Origin: JBCCIM01 sp045106435 | GTDB taxonomy: Bacteria > Bacteroidota > Rhodothermia > Rhodothermales > JAHQVL01 | DNA length: 64,000 nucleotides | Assembly: GCA_045106435.1 (NCBI GenBank) | Contig: JBGCEN010000317.1 | Location: 1 to 64,000 of the forward strand | Direction: 5' to 3' | Part shown: positions 35,314 to 43,432 of the stretch, piece by piece | Layout: each line of letters opens with the position of its first letter | Position numbering within the stretch: the stretch's first letter is position 1 | Notes under the pieces: model-generated | The model's input: the letters and a program-made list of their open reading frames with translations, nothing else | What the model was told of the DNA's origin: nothing | Databases searched by the model: none | Made by a program: the position numbers and the translations under genes

Positions 35314-37497
35314 ATGCATGATTCTGTTAAACATCCACTGACGCTTCGTTTTTTAGACGCTGACCTGGAGACACATTTCATACGAGATTATATCGATAAG
35401 TCTCGCCGGCCTATTGAGATCGGGATTATCGCAGGATTGATCGTATATGGATTGTTGTTTGGCATTATGGATTGGGTGCAGTCCACCAATGCATTGTCTC
35501 AGATTCTTTGGATACGCGCTGTTGTCTGTGTGCTGGGCATTCTTGTGATGTGGTACAGCAAATACGCCAAAGACCCGCAATATCTCCATGAGGCTGTTTC
35601 ATTCCTGATTTTTGTTGCCGGGTTGGGTTTGTTGACCATGATTCTGCTTGATAACTCGGTAGATGCGTACCTGGAAGGGCCTGTATTACTCATCTTGCCG
35701 GCTTACGTGCTTTTTCGATTGCGTTTTATCTATGCGTCTGTGGTAGGCATTTTATTGTTTGTGCTTTACTGTATTGTGATTTACTTCCTCGAAGGCATGC
35801 GGGCCACCGACCTTTGGGCAAGCGCCATTTTTCTTTTTGCTGCAAACTTGATTGGCATGGTCGCCGGCTATGCACTGGAAAACTACGCGCGAAAAGAGTT
35901 CTGGCAAACGATGGTCATTGATAAAGAGCGAAAGGCCAATGCGGAGTTGCTGGAAGTAAAGAACAGGTTCTTTGCCAACATCTCTCATGAAATAAGAACA
36001 CCGCTTACGCTTATTGTTGGTCCGCTTGATGATTTGCTGAATGGTAAGGATAACTTGCCGGCGCATGTTGCCCGGGTATTAAAAGCTGCCCTGAAAAGCG
36101 GGGACCGTCTTCTAAAGTTTATCAATCAACTCCTCGATCTTTCCAGGCTTGATGCGGAGCAGGTGTCGACGACTTTTCACAGGACAGATCTGGTTGTGTA
36201 TCTGGATGCGTTGATCGAGACGTTTCAGCCTTTTGCAGCATCTAAAGGGATCTCTCTCCAGTTTATACATGAAGCAGAGGAGATTGAGTTTGTAAGTGAT
36301 TACGAGATTATCGAAATAATTGTGTCCAATCTCGTTTCGAATGCCGTGAAGTATACACCAGCTGGTGGTGCAGTGCGTGTGGCTGTAAAGCCACAAAAGG
36401 AGGGGGGCATGCTGATTGAAGTGAAAGATACCGGTGCGGGGATTCCTGCAAGCGCATTGCCGCATATTTTTGATCGTTTTTACCGCGTTCCGGCAACGGC
36501 TGATACAAAAATTGAAGGGCTTGGATTAGGCTTGTCTCTTACAAAAGCAATGGTCGCTCAGCTGTCCGGGGAAATCGAGGTGAAGAGCGAAGAAGGACTT
36601 GGGTCTTTGTTTACTGTCACGCTGCCTCCTGTTGCGCCACAGTCAACAGTCATTGCACTGGAAAAGCCGGCAAGAGATCATCATAAAGAAGATGGTGCTC
36701 AACTGGAGGATCAGAATTCTGTATTTGAAGGATCACCAGAGGCAACAGAGCGAGCGTCGGTTTTAATTGTAGAAGATGATGACAGTGTGCGCGCTTACTT
36801 ACAAGAATGTTTGAGTACGTATGATACCTTTGAAGCCCATGATGGAATAACAGGGCTTCGATTTGCAGCCGAGCATATGCCGGATATTATAGTAAGCGAT
36901 TTGATGATGCCCCGTATGGATGGGCAGCACTTTGTGCAAAAAATCAGGTCGGATATGATGCTCAGCCATATACCTTTCATTATGCTGACAGCCAATGTGT
37001 CTGAAGAAGCACGATTGGCAAACCTTGAGGACGGTGTAGATGATTTTTTAACCAAGCCTTTTAATAAGCGCGAACTTCAGTTGCGGATTCGTAATATGCT
37101 TGCCTCCCGACAGCGCGCGCAGCGAATAAATCGTTCACATGTGGTGATGGAGCCGGCACTTGAAGAAGTGCAATCTTCAGAACGTGTCTTTCTTCAGAGA
37201 TTGCAGCAATCTGTTGATCAACATTTGGGTGAAGAGCATTTTAACGCGGATGCACTTGCCGATGAGCTTGGTGTAAGTGTGCGACAACTACAGCGTAAAG
37301 CAAAGGCCTTGCTGGATGAGACACCCACAGCACTCATCCGAATTATGCGATTAAAAAAAGCAGCACACCTTCTTGAAGGAAATTATGGCGGTGTTTCTGA
37401 AGTGGCTTATGCGGTAGGATTTAACAATCCTGCCTACTTTACTAAATGCTTTCGGGAATACTTTGGTGAAGCGCCGTCAAACTGGAAAAAGCAATAA
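35314..37497 (+). CDS. Membrane hybrid two-component regulator (6TM-HisKA-HATPase-REC-AraC)
   Basis: 727 residues. Six hydrophobic segments fill about 35-190. Then come HisKA with His225 (ANISHEIRTPL), HATPase (NLVSNAVKYTPAGG; DTGAGIP; GLGLGLSLTKAM), a receiver domain (VLIVEDDDSVRAYL, Asp in IIVSDLMMPRMDG) and an AraC-type double helix-turn-helix DNA-binding domain (LADELGVSVRQLQRKAK; VAYAVGFNNPAYFTKCFREYFG). Sensor, kinase, receiver and transcription factor are thus one chain, like Bacteroidota hybrid two-component systems, but with a multi-pass membrane sensor in place of a periplasmic propeller. Its target is likely a nearby or unlinked catabolic operon. Confidence 0.9.
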   Translation: MHDSVKHPLTLRFLDADLETHFIRDYIDKSRRPIEIGIIAGLIVYGLLFGIMDWVQSTNALSQILWIRAVVCVLGILVMWYSKYAKDPQYLHEAVSFLIFVAGLGLLTMILLDNSVDAYLEGPVLLILPAYVLFRLRFIYASVVGILLFVLYCIVIYFLEGMRATDLWASAIFLFAANLIGMVAGYALENYARKEFWQTMVIDKERKANAELLEVKNRFFANISHEIRTPLTLIVGPLDDLLNGKDNLPAHVARVLKAALKSGDRLLKFINQLLDLSRLDAEQVSTTFHRTDLVVYLDALIETFQPFAASKGISLQFIHEAEEIEFVSDYEIIEIIVSNLVSNAVKYTPAGGAVRVAVKPQKEGGMLIEVKDTGAGIPASALPHIFDRFYRVPATADTKIEGLGLGLSLTKAMVAQLSGEIEVKSEEGLGSLFTVTLPPVAPQSTVIALEKPARDHHKEDGAQLEDQNSVFEGSPEATERASVLIVEDDDSVRAYLQECLSTYDTFEAHDGITGLRFAAEHMPDIIVSDLMMPRMDGQHFVQKIRSDMMLSHIPFIMLTANVSEEARLANLEDGVDDFLTKPFNKRELQLRIRNMLASRQRAQRINRSHVVMEPALEEVQSSERVFLQRLQQSVDQHLGEEHFNADALADELGVSVRQLQRKAKALLDETPTALIRIMRLKKAAHLLEGNYGGVSEVAYAVGFNNPAYFTKCFREYFGEAPSNWKKQ

Positions 37498-37550
37498 GAA
37501 AATTTGCTTGAAGTCGAAGATTGCGTAATCTGAAGTGCTGAACAAAAAAT

Positions 37551-37589
37551 GGAGGTAGAGACCGATGCCCACGAAATGTCTCTACCTCC
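37551..37589. repeat. Perfect 11-bp hairpin after the membrane kinase gene
   Basis: ggaggtagaga (37551-37561) and tctctacctcc (37579-37589) flank a 17-nt loop. A run of A precedes the left arm, so the T-run needed for termination is present only on the minus strand, where no gene ends. It may be a mobile palindrome or a processing signal for the plus-strand transcript. Confidence 0.7.
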
Positions 37590-37725
37590 GTGCCCAGTTG
37601 CAATGAACCATCCTTTTGCAACCTTGGGGCCAAAGAGCTAGATTGTCTAAAATAGCCGTTTTGAGGCACCTGGCTATATTTAATGACTAAAAATACTGCA
37701 CTATTGTGCGAGTGATTGTTTGAAA

Positions 37726-39021
37726 ATGCAAAAATCAGATAACAACCCAATGCCAACATTTCGATCGGTTTTATTCTTTGTTTTTATTTTCGTTAATCTC
37801 TCTGCGTGCCAGCCAAATGGGGGAGAGGCAGAAGAAGAGGTTGTCTGGCGCAAGGGGAATTTGCATACGCATTCACTCTGGAGCGATGGTGATGACTATC
37901 CTGAAATGATCATCAAGTGGTACAAGGAAAGAGGATATGACTTTCTCGCCCTTTCTGATCACAATACATTGGCAGAAGATGAACACTGGTCTCCCGCTCA
38001 TTATAATCGAGGCGGCGAGACTGCTTTTCAGCGTTATGCAGCTACCTTTGATTCGTCCTGGGTGGAGCAAAAAGTAGAAAATGATACGCTTTGGGTTCGC
38101 CTGAAAACGTATGCTGAGTATAAATCGCGTTTTGAAGAAGCCGGCGAGTTTCTATTGATAAAGTCTGAAGAAATAACCGACGGCTTTGAGCGAAAACCCA
38201 TCCACATCAATGCTACAAATATTGCTGAATATATTGAGCCACAAGGCGGGACTTCTGTCAGAGATGTTATGCAGCGAAATATAGATGCTGTATTAGCTCA
38301 ACGATCGGCGTTAGATGTTCCGATGTTTCCACACATCAACCACCCCAATTTCGGCTGGGCTATTACTGCAGAAGATCTCATTGCTTTGGAAGGCGAACAG
38401 TTTTTTGAAGTCTATAACGGACATCCGGCAGTAAACAATTATGGAGATGACGATCGTCCAGGCATGGAGCTTATGTGGGATATCATCTTAACGAGACGCA
38501 TACTTAACAATCAGGAGATTATGTTTGGCATTGCTGTAGATGATAGTCATAATTACCACGAAGAAGGCCTGGAGGTAAGTAATACGGGAAGAGGATGGGT
38601 GATGGTAAACAGCGCCTCATTAAATGCGGCATCCGTTGTAGCAGCTATGGAGGCCGGCGATTTTTACAGTTCCTCAGGTGTAGTTTTGGATGCAGTTCAG
38701 TTTGATGGCAATCAAATTGATATAACAATCGCTGCAGAAGAGGGCGTCACGTATACAACATCGTTCATCGGTACCCGGGCCGGGCATGACAGTACCAGTT
38801 CAGCTGTTGAAGTTGATGGCGCTGCGATTACAAGGAAGTATAGCGAGGAGGTTGGCGCTGTGCTGGCTGCCGTAGAGGGCCCCCATGCTACGTATACGTT
38901 TAATGGCGATGAGCTGTATGTTCGCGCCAAAATCGTTTCATCAAAACTGAAAGCGAATCCTTACCAGGAGAATGAACAGGAAGTAGCCTGGACACAACCT
39001 GTATTGGTTATGCAGAAATAA
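37726..39021 (+). CDS. PHP-domain metal-dependent phosphoesterase lipoprotein
   Basis: About 431 residues. The lipoprotein signal ends in VNLSAC. The PHP fold shows the first metal site GNLHTHSLWSDG, second site FLALSDHNTLAE, FPHINHPNFGW and later ligands (VDDSHNYHEEG). PHP proteins use two or three metals to hydrolyse phosphoesters; exported single-domain members are common in marine Bacteroidota. The frame opens at TTG 37720; the ATG at 37726 is preferred and an ATG at 37750 is also possible. Not in an obvious operon; it ends in a heptad repeat shared with the convergent polysaccharide locus. Confidence 0.8.
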   Translation: MQKSDNNPMPTFRSVLFFVFIFVNLSACQPNGGEAEEEVVWRKGNLHTHSLWSDGDDYPEMIIKWYKERGYDFLALSDHNTLAEDEHWSPAHYNRGGETAFQRYAATFDSSWVEQKVENDTLWVRLKTYAEYKSRFEEAGEFLLIKSEEITDGFERKPIHINATNIAEYIEPQGGTSVRDVMQRNIDAVLAQRSALDVPMFPHINHPNFGWAITAEDLIALEGEQFFEVYNGHPAVNNYGDDDRPGMELMWDIILTRRILNNQEIMFGIAVDDSHNYHEEGLEVSNTGRGWVMVNSASLNAASVVAAMEAGDFYSSSGVVLDAVQFDGNQIDITIAAEEGVTYTTSFIGTRAGHDSTSSAVEVDGAAITRKYSEEVGAVLAAVEGPHATYTFNGDELYVRAKIVSSKLKANPYQENEQEVAWTQPVLVMQK

Positions 39022-39027
39022 GAATGG

Positions 39028-39072
39028 CGTCTAACCCTGAACCTTGAACCTTGAACCCTAAACCCGGAACCC
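39028..39072. repeat. Heptad-periodic intergenic repeat (TTGAACC type)
   Basis: About six consecutive 7-bp units between convergent genes: variants of CCTGAAC, CTTGAAC (twice), CCTAAAC and CCGGAAC. Same pattern as at 3965 and 26160, but with no hairpin beside it. Confidence 0.75.
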
Positions 39073-39075
39073 ACC

Positions 39076-40533
39076 CTAGTAGGCACCAGAGCCTTTGACC
39101 ACTGCAGTGATGGTTCGGATAAGAATGACTGCATCGAGCCATAGAGACCAGTTGCGGACGTAGTAGGGGTCCCACTGCTCCATGCCCTCGTTGCCTGAGT
39201 CGCTTCTTCCTGATACCTGCCACAGGCCTGTGATGCCGGGTCTTACTCTTTCGCGCAGTTCGCGAACGCGCCGAGGCAATTCATTGCTGTGATATTGAGG
39301 TAGCGGGCGCGGGCCAACCAGTGACATCTCGCCACGAAGGACATTGATTAGCTGTGGCAACTCGTCGAGACTGAGCCGGCGCAGGATCTTGCCGATTTTT
39401 GTGATGCGGGGATCGTTACGCAGTTTGTAAAAGGTCTCCCACTCCTGACGCATTTCATCATCTTCTTCCAGCTTCTGGCGCAAGACTTCTTCTGCATTCG
39501 GGACCATGGTCCTGAACTTATAGGTTTTGAAGTTTTGCCCACCCCGGCCTACGCGGTCCTGACGGAAAAATGGATCGCCTCCATCTTCCAGCTTGATAAG
39601 TGTGTAGAGGATTGCGCAAACGGGAAACCAAAAGGGCATACTCAATATGACCAGCAAGTAGTCAAAAAGGAGTTTGGCAAATCGGGAAAAAGGATTGATC
39701 AGGTTGGAGGTAATTTCCAGCCCAAGGATGCCATTCAGGTCTCGTGGTTTTACCCACAAAGATGGCGTATCAAACATGTTCGGAATAATCAAGACCGAAC
39801 GATAGTAGGAGAGTGGTCCTTCAAGAAGCTCTGCTGCACGGGTGCTACTCATGCTAGGCATTGCCAGAATAGCAACAGAAGCTTCGGGTGTAACCAGATT
39901 TGTGCCTCCTTCAATAGGCACATTCAAAAGATCAGTATTCCATGAATTGGGGTCATCATCAAAGATGCCAATGGGGTTGTAGCCCAGTCCCTTTTCTTCT
40001 TTAAGGAAGCGAACAACCTGCTCCGCAAAGTCGCCACCACCATATATTACCGTTGGTAAGCCCCATTGGTTGAAAGAAATCAAGGTCCTTTTAACAAGCC
40101 AGCGCATGAAGGGAACGGAAACGATGCTTACCAGCAGGGATAGGGTTAAAGTAATACGACTTACAGATTCAGACGTTTTGCTAATAAAAAGTACAACTGC
40201 TGCGCCGGCAAATACGGCTACGAGCAAGAGGGTCGTTCGCCTGAGCTCTTCCACAGGCCCCAGCCCCCAACTGGGTAGCAACTGAATAAGAGATGCACCA
40301 ACCCACCATCCGGGAATGAGATACCACGCCCAATCGGGTATAAGCAGTGCGCCTTGCCAGTAATATCGAATCGAGCCAGCTACCAAAAAAGCAAACACAA
40401 TGGCAATCATGTCGCCGGCCGCCAGGACCAGGACGTTTTGAACCCTGTGCTTCCAATAGGATACAAGTCTCTCTCCTTTTCTGGGAAGGCGGTCGAAGAA
40501 TGACCGCTCGGAAAGTACTTCTACAAGTTCCAT
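39076..40533 (-). CDS. Polyprenyl-phosphate sugar-1-phosphate transferase (WbaP-type initiator)
   Basis: 485 residues. An N-terminal block with about five membrane segments, a central NAD-binding-like domain (LPTVIYGGGDFAEQVVRFLKE), one more membrane segment, and the C-terminal bacterial sugar transferase domain (DPFFRQDRVGRGG, KTYKFRTMV, RRLSLDELPQLINVLRGEMS, SLVGPRPLP, RPGITGLWQVSGRS). It ends in KGSGAY, typical of WbaP-type enzymes. It transfers a sugar-1-phosphate to undecaprenyl phosphate, starting repeat-unit synthesis. It lies at the distal end of the minus-strand polysaccharide locus behind a 390-bp gap, so it may have its own promoter. Donor sugar is not determined. Confidence 0.88.
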   Translation of the reverse strand: MELVEVLSERSFFDRLPRKGERLVSYWKHRVQNVLVLAAGDMIAIVFAFLVAGSIRYYWQGALLIPDWAWYLIPGWWVGASLIQLLPSWGLGPVEELRRTTLLLVAVFAGAAVVLFISKTSESVSRITLTLSLLVSIVSVPFMRWLVKRTLISFNQWGLPTVIYGGGDFAEQVVRFLKEEKGLGYNPIGIFDDDPNSWNTDLLNVPIEGGTNLVTPEASVAILAMPSMSSTRAAELLEGPLSYYRSVLIIPNMFDTPSLWVKPRDLNGILGLEITSNLINPFSRFAKLLFDYLLVILSMPFWFPVCAILYTLIKLEDGGDPFFRQDRVGRGGQNFKTYKFRTMVPNAEEVLRQKLEEDDEMRQEWETFYKLRNDPRITKIGKILRRLSLDELPQLINVLRGEMSLVGPRPLPQYHSNELPRRVRELRERVRPGITGLWQVSGRSDSGNEGMEQWDPYYVRNWSLWLDAVILIRTITAVVKGSGAY

Positions 40534-40625
40534 GAGCTAAAATACTCGCTTAAAAGTGGGGAGCTTTCTTGAGAGAGGAAAATTGAGAACGAAATGCAGT
40601 AGATACTTTTTGTCTGCCTGCGTAC

Positions 40626-40633
40626 CAAAGATA
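40626..40633 (-). promoter_or_regulatory. Possible -7 box for the initiating transferase gene
   Basis: On the minus strand this reads TATCTTTG, matching TAnnTTTG. Start of transcription would be near 40619, giving a leader of about 86 nt. The -33 element is not evident, so confidence is low. Confidence 0.25.
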
Positions 40634-40853
40634 CAAAACGAGCAGGTGGAATTACTCATCTTTTAAGCGTGTAAAGGATGCGCCATAACGCTTTATGGAG
40701 AGCCCCTTTTGCTTCTGGCCCTATTGGCAAAGAAGCGTCTGAGGCAATCAGTGTTTAGGTGGTGTCCTTAATCAACCTTCGATCTGCATTTCAGTCTTTA
40801 ATGAATTGCTACTACAACAATAGGGCCGAAGTGGGGCGGAAATACGCATAAAC

Positions 40854-40889
40854 AAGAATGAGGCCCGGAAAATTCAGGGCCTCATTCTT
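40854..40889 (-). terminator. Hairpin downstream of the UDP-glucuronate decarboxylase gene
   Basis: aagaatgaggccc (40854-40866) pairs perfectly with gggcctcattctt (40877-40889) around a 10-nt loop. It lies 35 bp past the stop codon. The T-run is weak on the minus strand; TTTT follows on the plus strand. Confidence 0.65.
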
Positions 40890-40923
40890 TTCGTATACCG
40901 TCAAATGTACTGTGAGCTCTTTT

Positions 40924-41874
40924 TTATACAGAAGTTAGCTCTGCTTCCTGGTTTTGGAAAAACTCCAGGGTTCTGCGTAAGCCGGCTTTTCGGTCAACCT
41001 GAGGAGACCATTGCAAGATATTTCTCGCTTTGCTGATGTCTGGCTGCCTTACTTTGGGATCGTCAGCTGGTAGATCTTTAAATATGATCTCACTTTTACT
41101 GCCGGTCAACTCTACAACCTCGCGGGCGAAGTCAAGAATAGAGATCTCGTCAGGATTGCCAATATTTACCGGTTCAACCTCATCACTCATCAACAACCTG
41201 AAGATGCCTTCAACCAGGTCATCTACGTAGCAGAAAGAGCGTGTCTGGCTGCCATCGCCAAATACGGTAATTGGTTCGCCGGCGAGCGCCTGTTTCATGA
41301 ACGTTGGGAGCGCGCGGCCGTCATCCAGTCGCATACGCGGGCCATAGGTATTGAAAATACGAATGAGCCGCGTTTCAACGTCATGATATCGGTGATATGC
41401 CATGGTCATGGCTTCGGCAAATCTCTTTGCTTCGTCATAAACACCACGTAAACCTATTGGATTTACATTGCCCCAGTATTCTTCAGACTGAGGGTGAACC
41501 AGAGGATCACCATATACTTCACTGGTTGAGGCAATAAGGAACCTTGCCCGCTTGGATTTTGCTAGTCCAAGTGCTTTGTGCGTTCCAAGTGCGCCAACTT
41601 TTAGGGTCTGTATTGGATATTTAAGATAGTCTACAGGAGACGCTGGACTTGCAAAGTGCAGGATATAGTCCAGCGGGCCTTCAACGTATATATAGTTGGT
41701 TATATCATGCTCAATGAAAGAAAACTTGGGGTTTCCAAACAAATGCGCAACGTTGTCAGGGCGTCCTGTGATGAAGTTGTCAACACAAATTACTTCATGA
41801 CCTTCCTTAATAAATCTATCACACAGATGAGACCCGAGAAACCCCGCGCCGCCTGTTACCAGAGTACGTTTCAT
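40924..41874 (-). CDS. uxs: UDP-glucuronate decarboxylase (UDP-xylose synthase)
   Basis: 316 residues of the extended short-chain dehydrogenase type. NAD-binding GGAGFLGSH (8-16), the family block HFASPASPVDYLKYPIQTLKVGALGT, catalytic Ser and YxxxK (STSEVYGD; GVYDEAKRFAEA), and the substrate loop FNTYGPRM. The enzyme converts UDP-glucuronate to UDP-xylose. The immediately upstream gene (24 bp) is UDP-glucose dehydrogenase, which makes its substrate, confirming the assignment and a shared transcript. It supplies UDP-xylose for the polysaccharide. Confidence 0.92.
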   Translation of the reverse strand: MKRTLVTGGAGFLGSHLCDRFIKEGHEVICVDNFITGRPDNVAHLFGNPKFSFIEHDITNYIYVEGPLDYILHFASPASPVDYLKYPIQTLKVGALGTHKALGLAKSKRARFLIASTSEVYGDPLVHPQSEEYWGNVNPIGLRGVYDEAKRFAEAMTMAYHRYHDVETRLIRIFNTYGPRMRLDDGRALPTFMKQALAGEPITVFGDGSQTRSFCYVDDLVEGIFRLLMSDEVEPVNIGNPDEISILDFAREVVELTGSKSEIIFKDLPADDPKVRQPDISKARNILQWSPQVDRKAGLRRTLEFFQNQEAELTSV

Positions 41875-41898
41875 TTATCTACAACTATTTAAATTTGC

Positions 41899-43263
41899 TT
41901 ATTCCGAGAAAACTGTTTCAGACGCCGATACAGGGTGGTGGGGCCGTCCGACTGAGAAGTATTCGAATCCTAGCTCAGCCATTCTCTCTGGCTTGAACAG
42001 GTTACGTCCGTCAAAGATAAGGGAAGATTTCATCAAACCTCGCATCTTCTTAAAGTCAGGACGTCGAAATTCGTGCCACTCGGTGCAAATAATAAGGGCA
42101 TCCACATCACTTAGTAAAGAGTAACGGTCTTCTGCATAGGCAAGTTTGTCGCCCAGCACGGCTTTGGTGGTATCAATTGCTTCCGGATCAAAAGCAGTTA
42201 CGCTGGCACCTTTTTCAATAAGCTCGTTTATAATAACATGGGAAGGTGCCTCTCTAACGTCGTCAGTGTTGGGTTTAAAGGCTAAGCCCCATACTGCGAA
42301 GTTCTTGCCAGACACATCTCCATCGAAATAATCCATGATACGATCAACGAGAATTCTTCGTTGTTCTTCATTTACATTGAGAACTGCTTTTAAAATAGCA
42401 AAGTCGTAATCGTATTGATCGGCGGTTTGTTTGAGTGCTTTTACATCTTTAGGAAAACAACTTCCACCAAAACCTATTCCGGGGTAGAGGAATAATTTTC
42501 CTATGCGGCTATCCAGGCCGATGCCGACACGTACATTATCTACGTTCGCTCCAACTTTCTCACACAGGTTTGCCACTTCATTCATGAACGTGATCTTGGT
42601 AGCAAGAAAAGAGTTGGCCGCGTACTTTGTCATTTCAGCTGAACGTTCGTCCATAGCTAAAATAGGATTGCCCTGGCGTACGAATGGTTCGTACAGCAGC
42701 TTCATCAGGTCGGTAGCGCGCTCATTGGAAGAGCCGATCACAACGCGCTCAGGCTTCATGAAGTCCTCAACGGCAACGCCTTCGCGCAAGAATTCAGGGT
42801 TAGAAACGACATTGAAGTTTTTATTAGACGCCAAGCCCTGCTCCTCCATAATTGCAGTGACTTTGTCGGCTGTGCCTACAGGCACGGTGCTTTTGTTTAC
42901 AATTACTTTATACCCAAGGGCTGGATCAGCAACAAGCAATTTTGCTATGTCCCGGCCAACACCGAGTACGTATGAAAGATCGGCAGAGCCATCTTCTGAA
43001 GGAGGCGTTGGAAGTGCGAGAAAGATGATCTCGGCGTGCTGAACAGCTTTTAAAAGATCGGTTGTGAATTGCAGCCGGCCCTCTCTCAGATTGCGTTCGA
43101 AAAACACCTCGAGACCAGGCTCAAAAATGGTTATGTTGCCATTTGATAATTTCTCAACTTTCGATTCATCTATGTCAACACAGATAACATCATAACCCAT
43201 TTCCGAGAAACAGGTACCGGAAACAAGACCCACGTATCCAGTTCCAACGATGGCAATATTCAT
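41899..43263 (-). CDS. ugd: UDP-glucose 6-dehydrogenase
   Basis: 454 residues. NAD-binding MNIAIVGTGYVGLVSG at the N-terminus, VNKSTVPVGTADKV, the catalytic Cys in GFGGSCFPKDVKAL, and the C-terminal UDP-binding domain (VWGLAFKPNTDDVREAPS). It oxidises UDP-glucose twice to UDP-glucuronate, which is used directly or by the decarboxylase encoded next. Part of the minus-strand polysaccharide locus. Confidence 0.95.
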   Translation of the reverse strand: MNIAIVGTGYVGLVSGTCFSEMGYDVICVDIDESKVEKLSNGNITIFEPGLEVFFERNLREGRLQFTTDLLKAVQHAEIIFLALPTPPSEDGSADLSYVLGVGRDIAKLLVADPALGYKVIVNKSTVPVGTADKVTAIMEEQGLASNKNFNVVSNPEFLREGVAVEDFMKPERVVIGSSNERATDLMKLLYEPFVRQGNPILAMDERSAEMTKYAANSFLATKITFMNEVANLCEKVGANVDNVRVGIGLDSRIGKLFLYPGIGFGGSCFPKDVKALKQTADQYDYDFAILKAVLNVNEEQRRILVDRIMDYFDGDVSGKNFAVWGLAFKPNTDDVREAPSHVIINELIEKGASVTAFDPEAIDTTKAVLGDKLAYAEDRYSLLSDVDALIICTEWHEFRRPDFKKMRGLMKSSLIFDGRNLFKPERMAELGFEYFSVGRPHHPVSASETVFSE

Positions 43264-43299
43264 CTGAATCTATATTTAATGTAATATTTTTATGAAATG

Positions 43300-43332
43300 G
43301 CACTGCCCCTTCTTTGCGTGAAGGGGCAGTGC
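43300..43332 (-). terminator. Strong hairpin between the PAPS synthase and ugd genes
   Basis: gcactgccccttc (43300-43312) and gaaggggcagtgc (43320-43332) form a perfect 13-bp stem with a 7-nt loop. It lies 101 bp past the sat-cysC stop codon and 37 bp before the ugd start. On the minus strand it is followed by only a weak T-rich stretch. It may partly terminate, or separate the sulfate-activation and sugar-nucleotide transcripts. Confidence 0.7.
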
Positions 43333-43432
43333 TTTAAGCGACTCATAAAGTAACTGTTTAGTATCTAATCAGTTGCTTTGTCTAGAAGCTTTCTTTGAGT
43401 TATTTCTAACTACCTGATATGTGAAAAACGGC

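Larger units (their letters stand above)
40534..40923. other. 390-bp gap inside the polysaccharide locus
   Basis: No gene seen on either strand. It holds a perfect hairpin at 40854-40889 downstream of the UDP-glucuronate decarboxylase gene, and a minus-strand TATCTTTG at 40633-40626 that fits the Bacteroidota -7 box, without a clear TTTG at -33. It therefore looks like the end of one transcript and the start of another for the initiating transferase. Confidence 0.5.
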
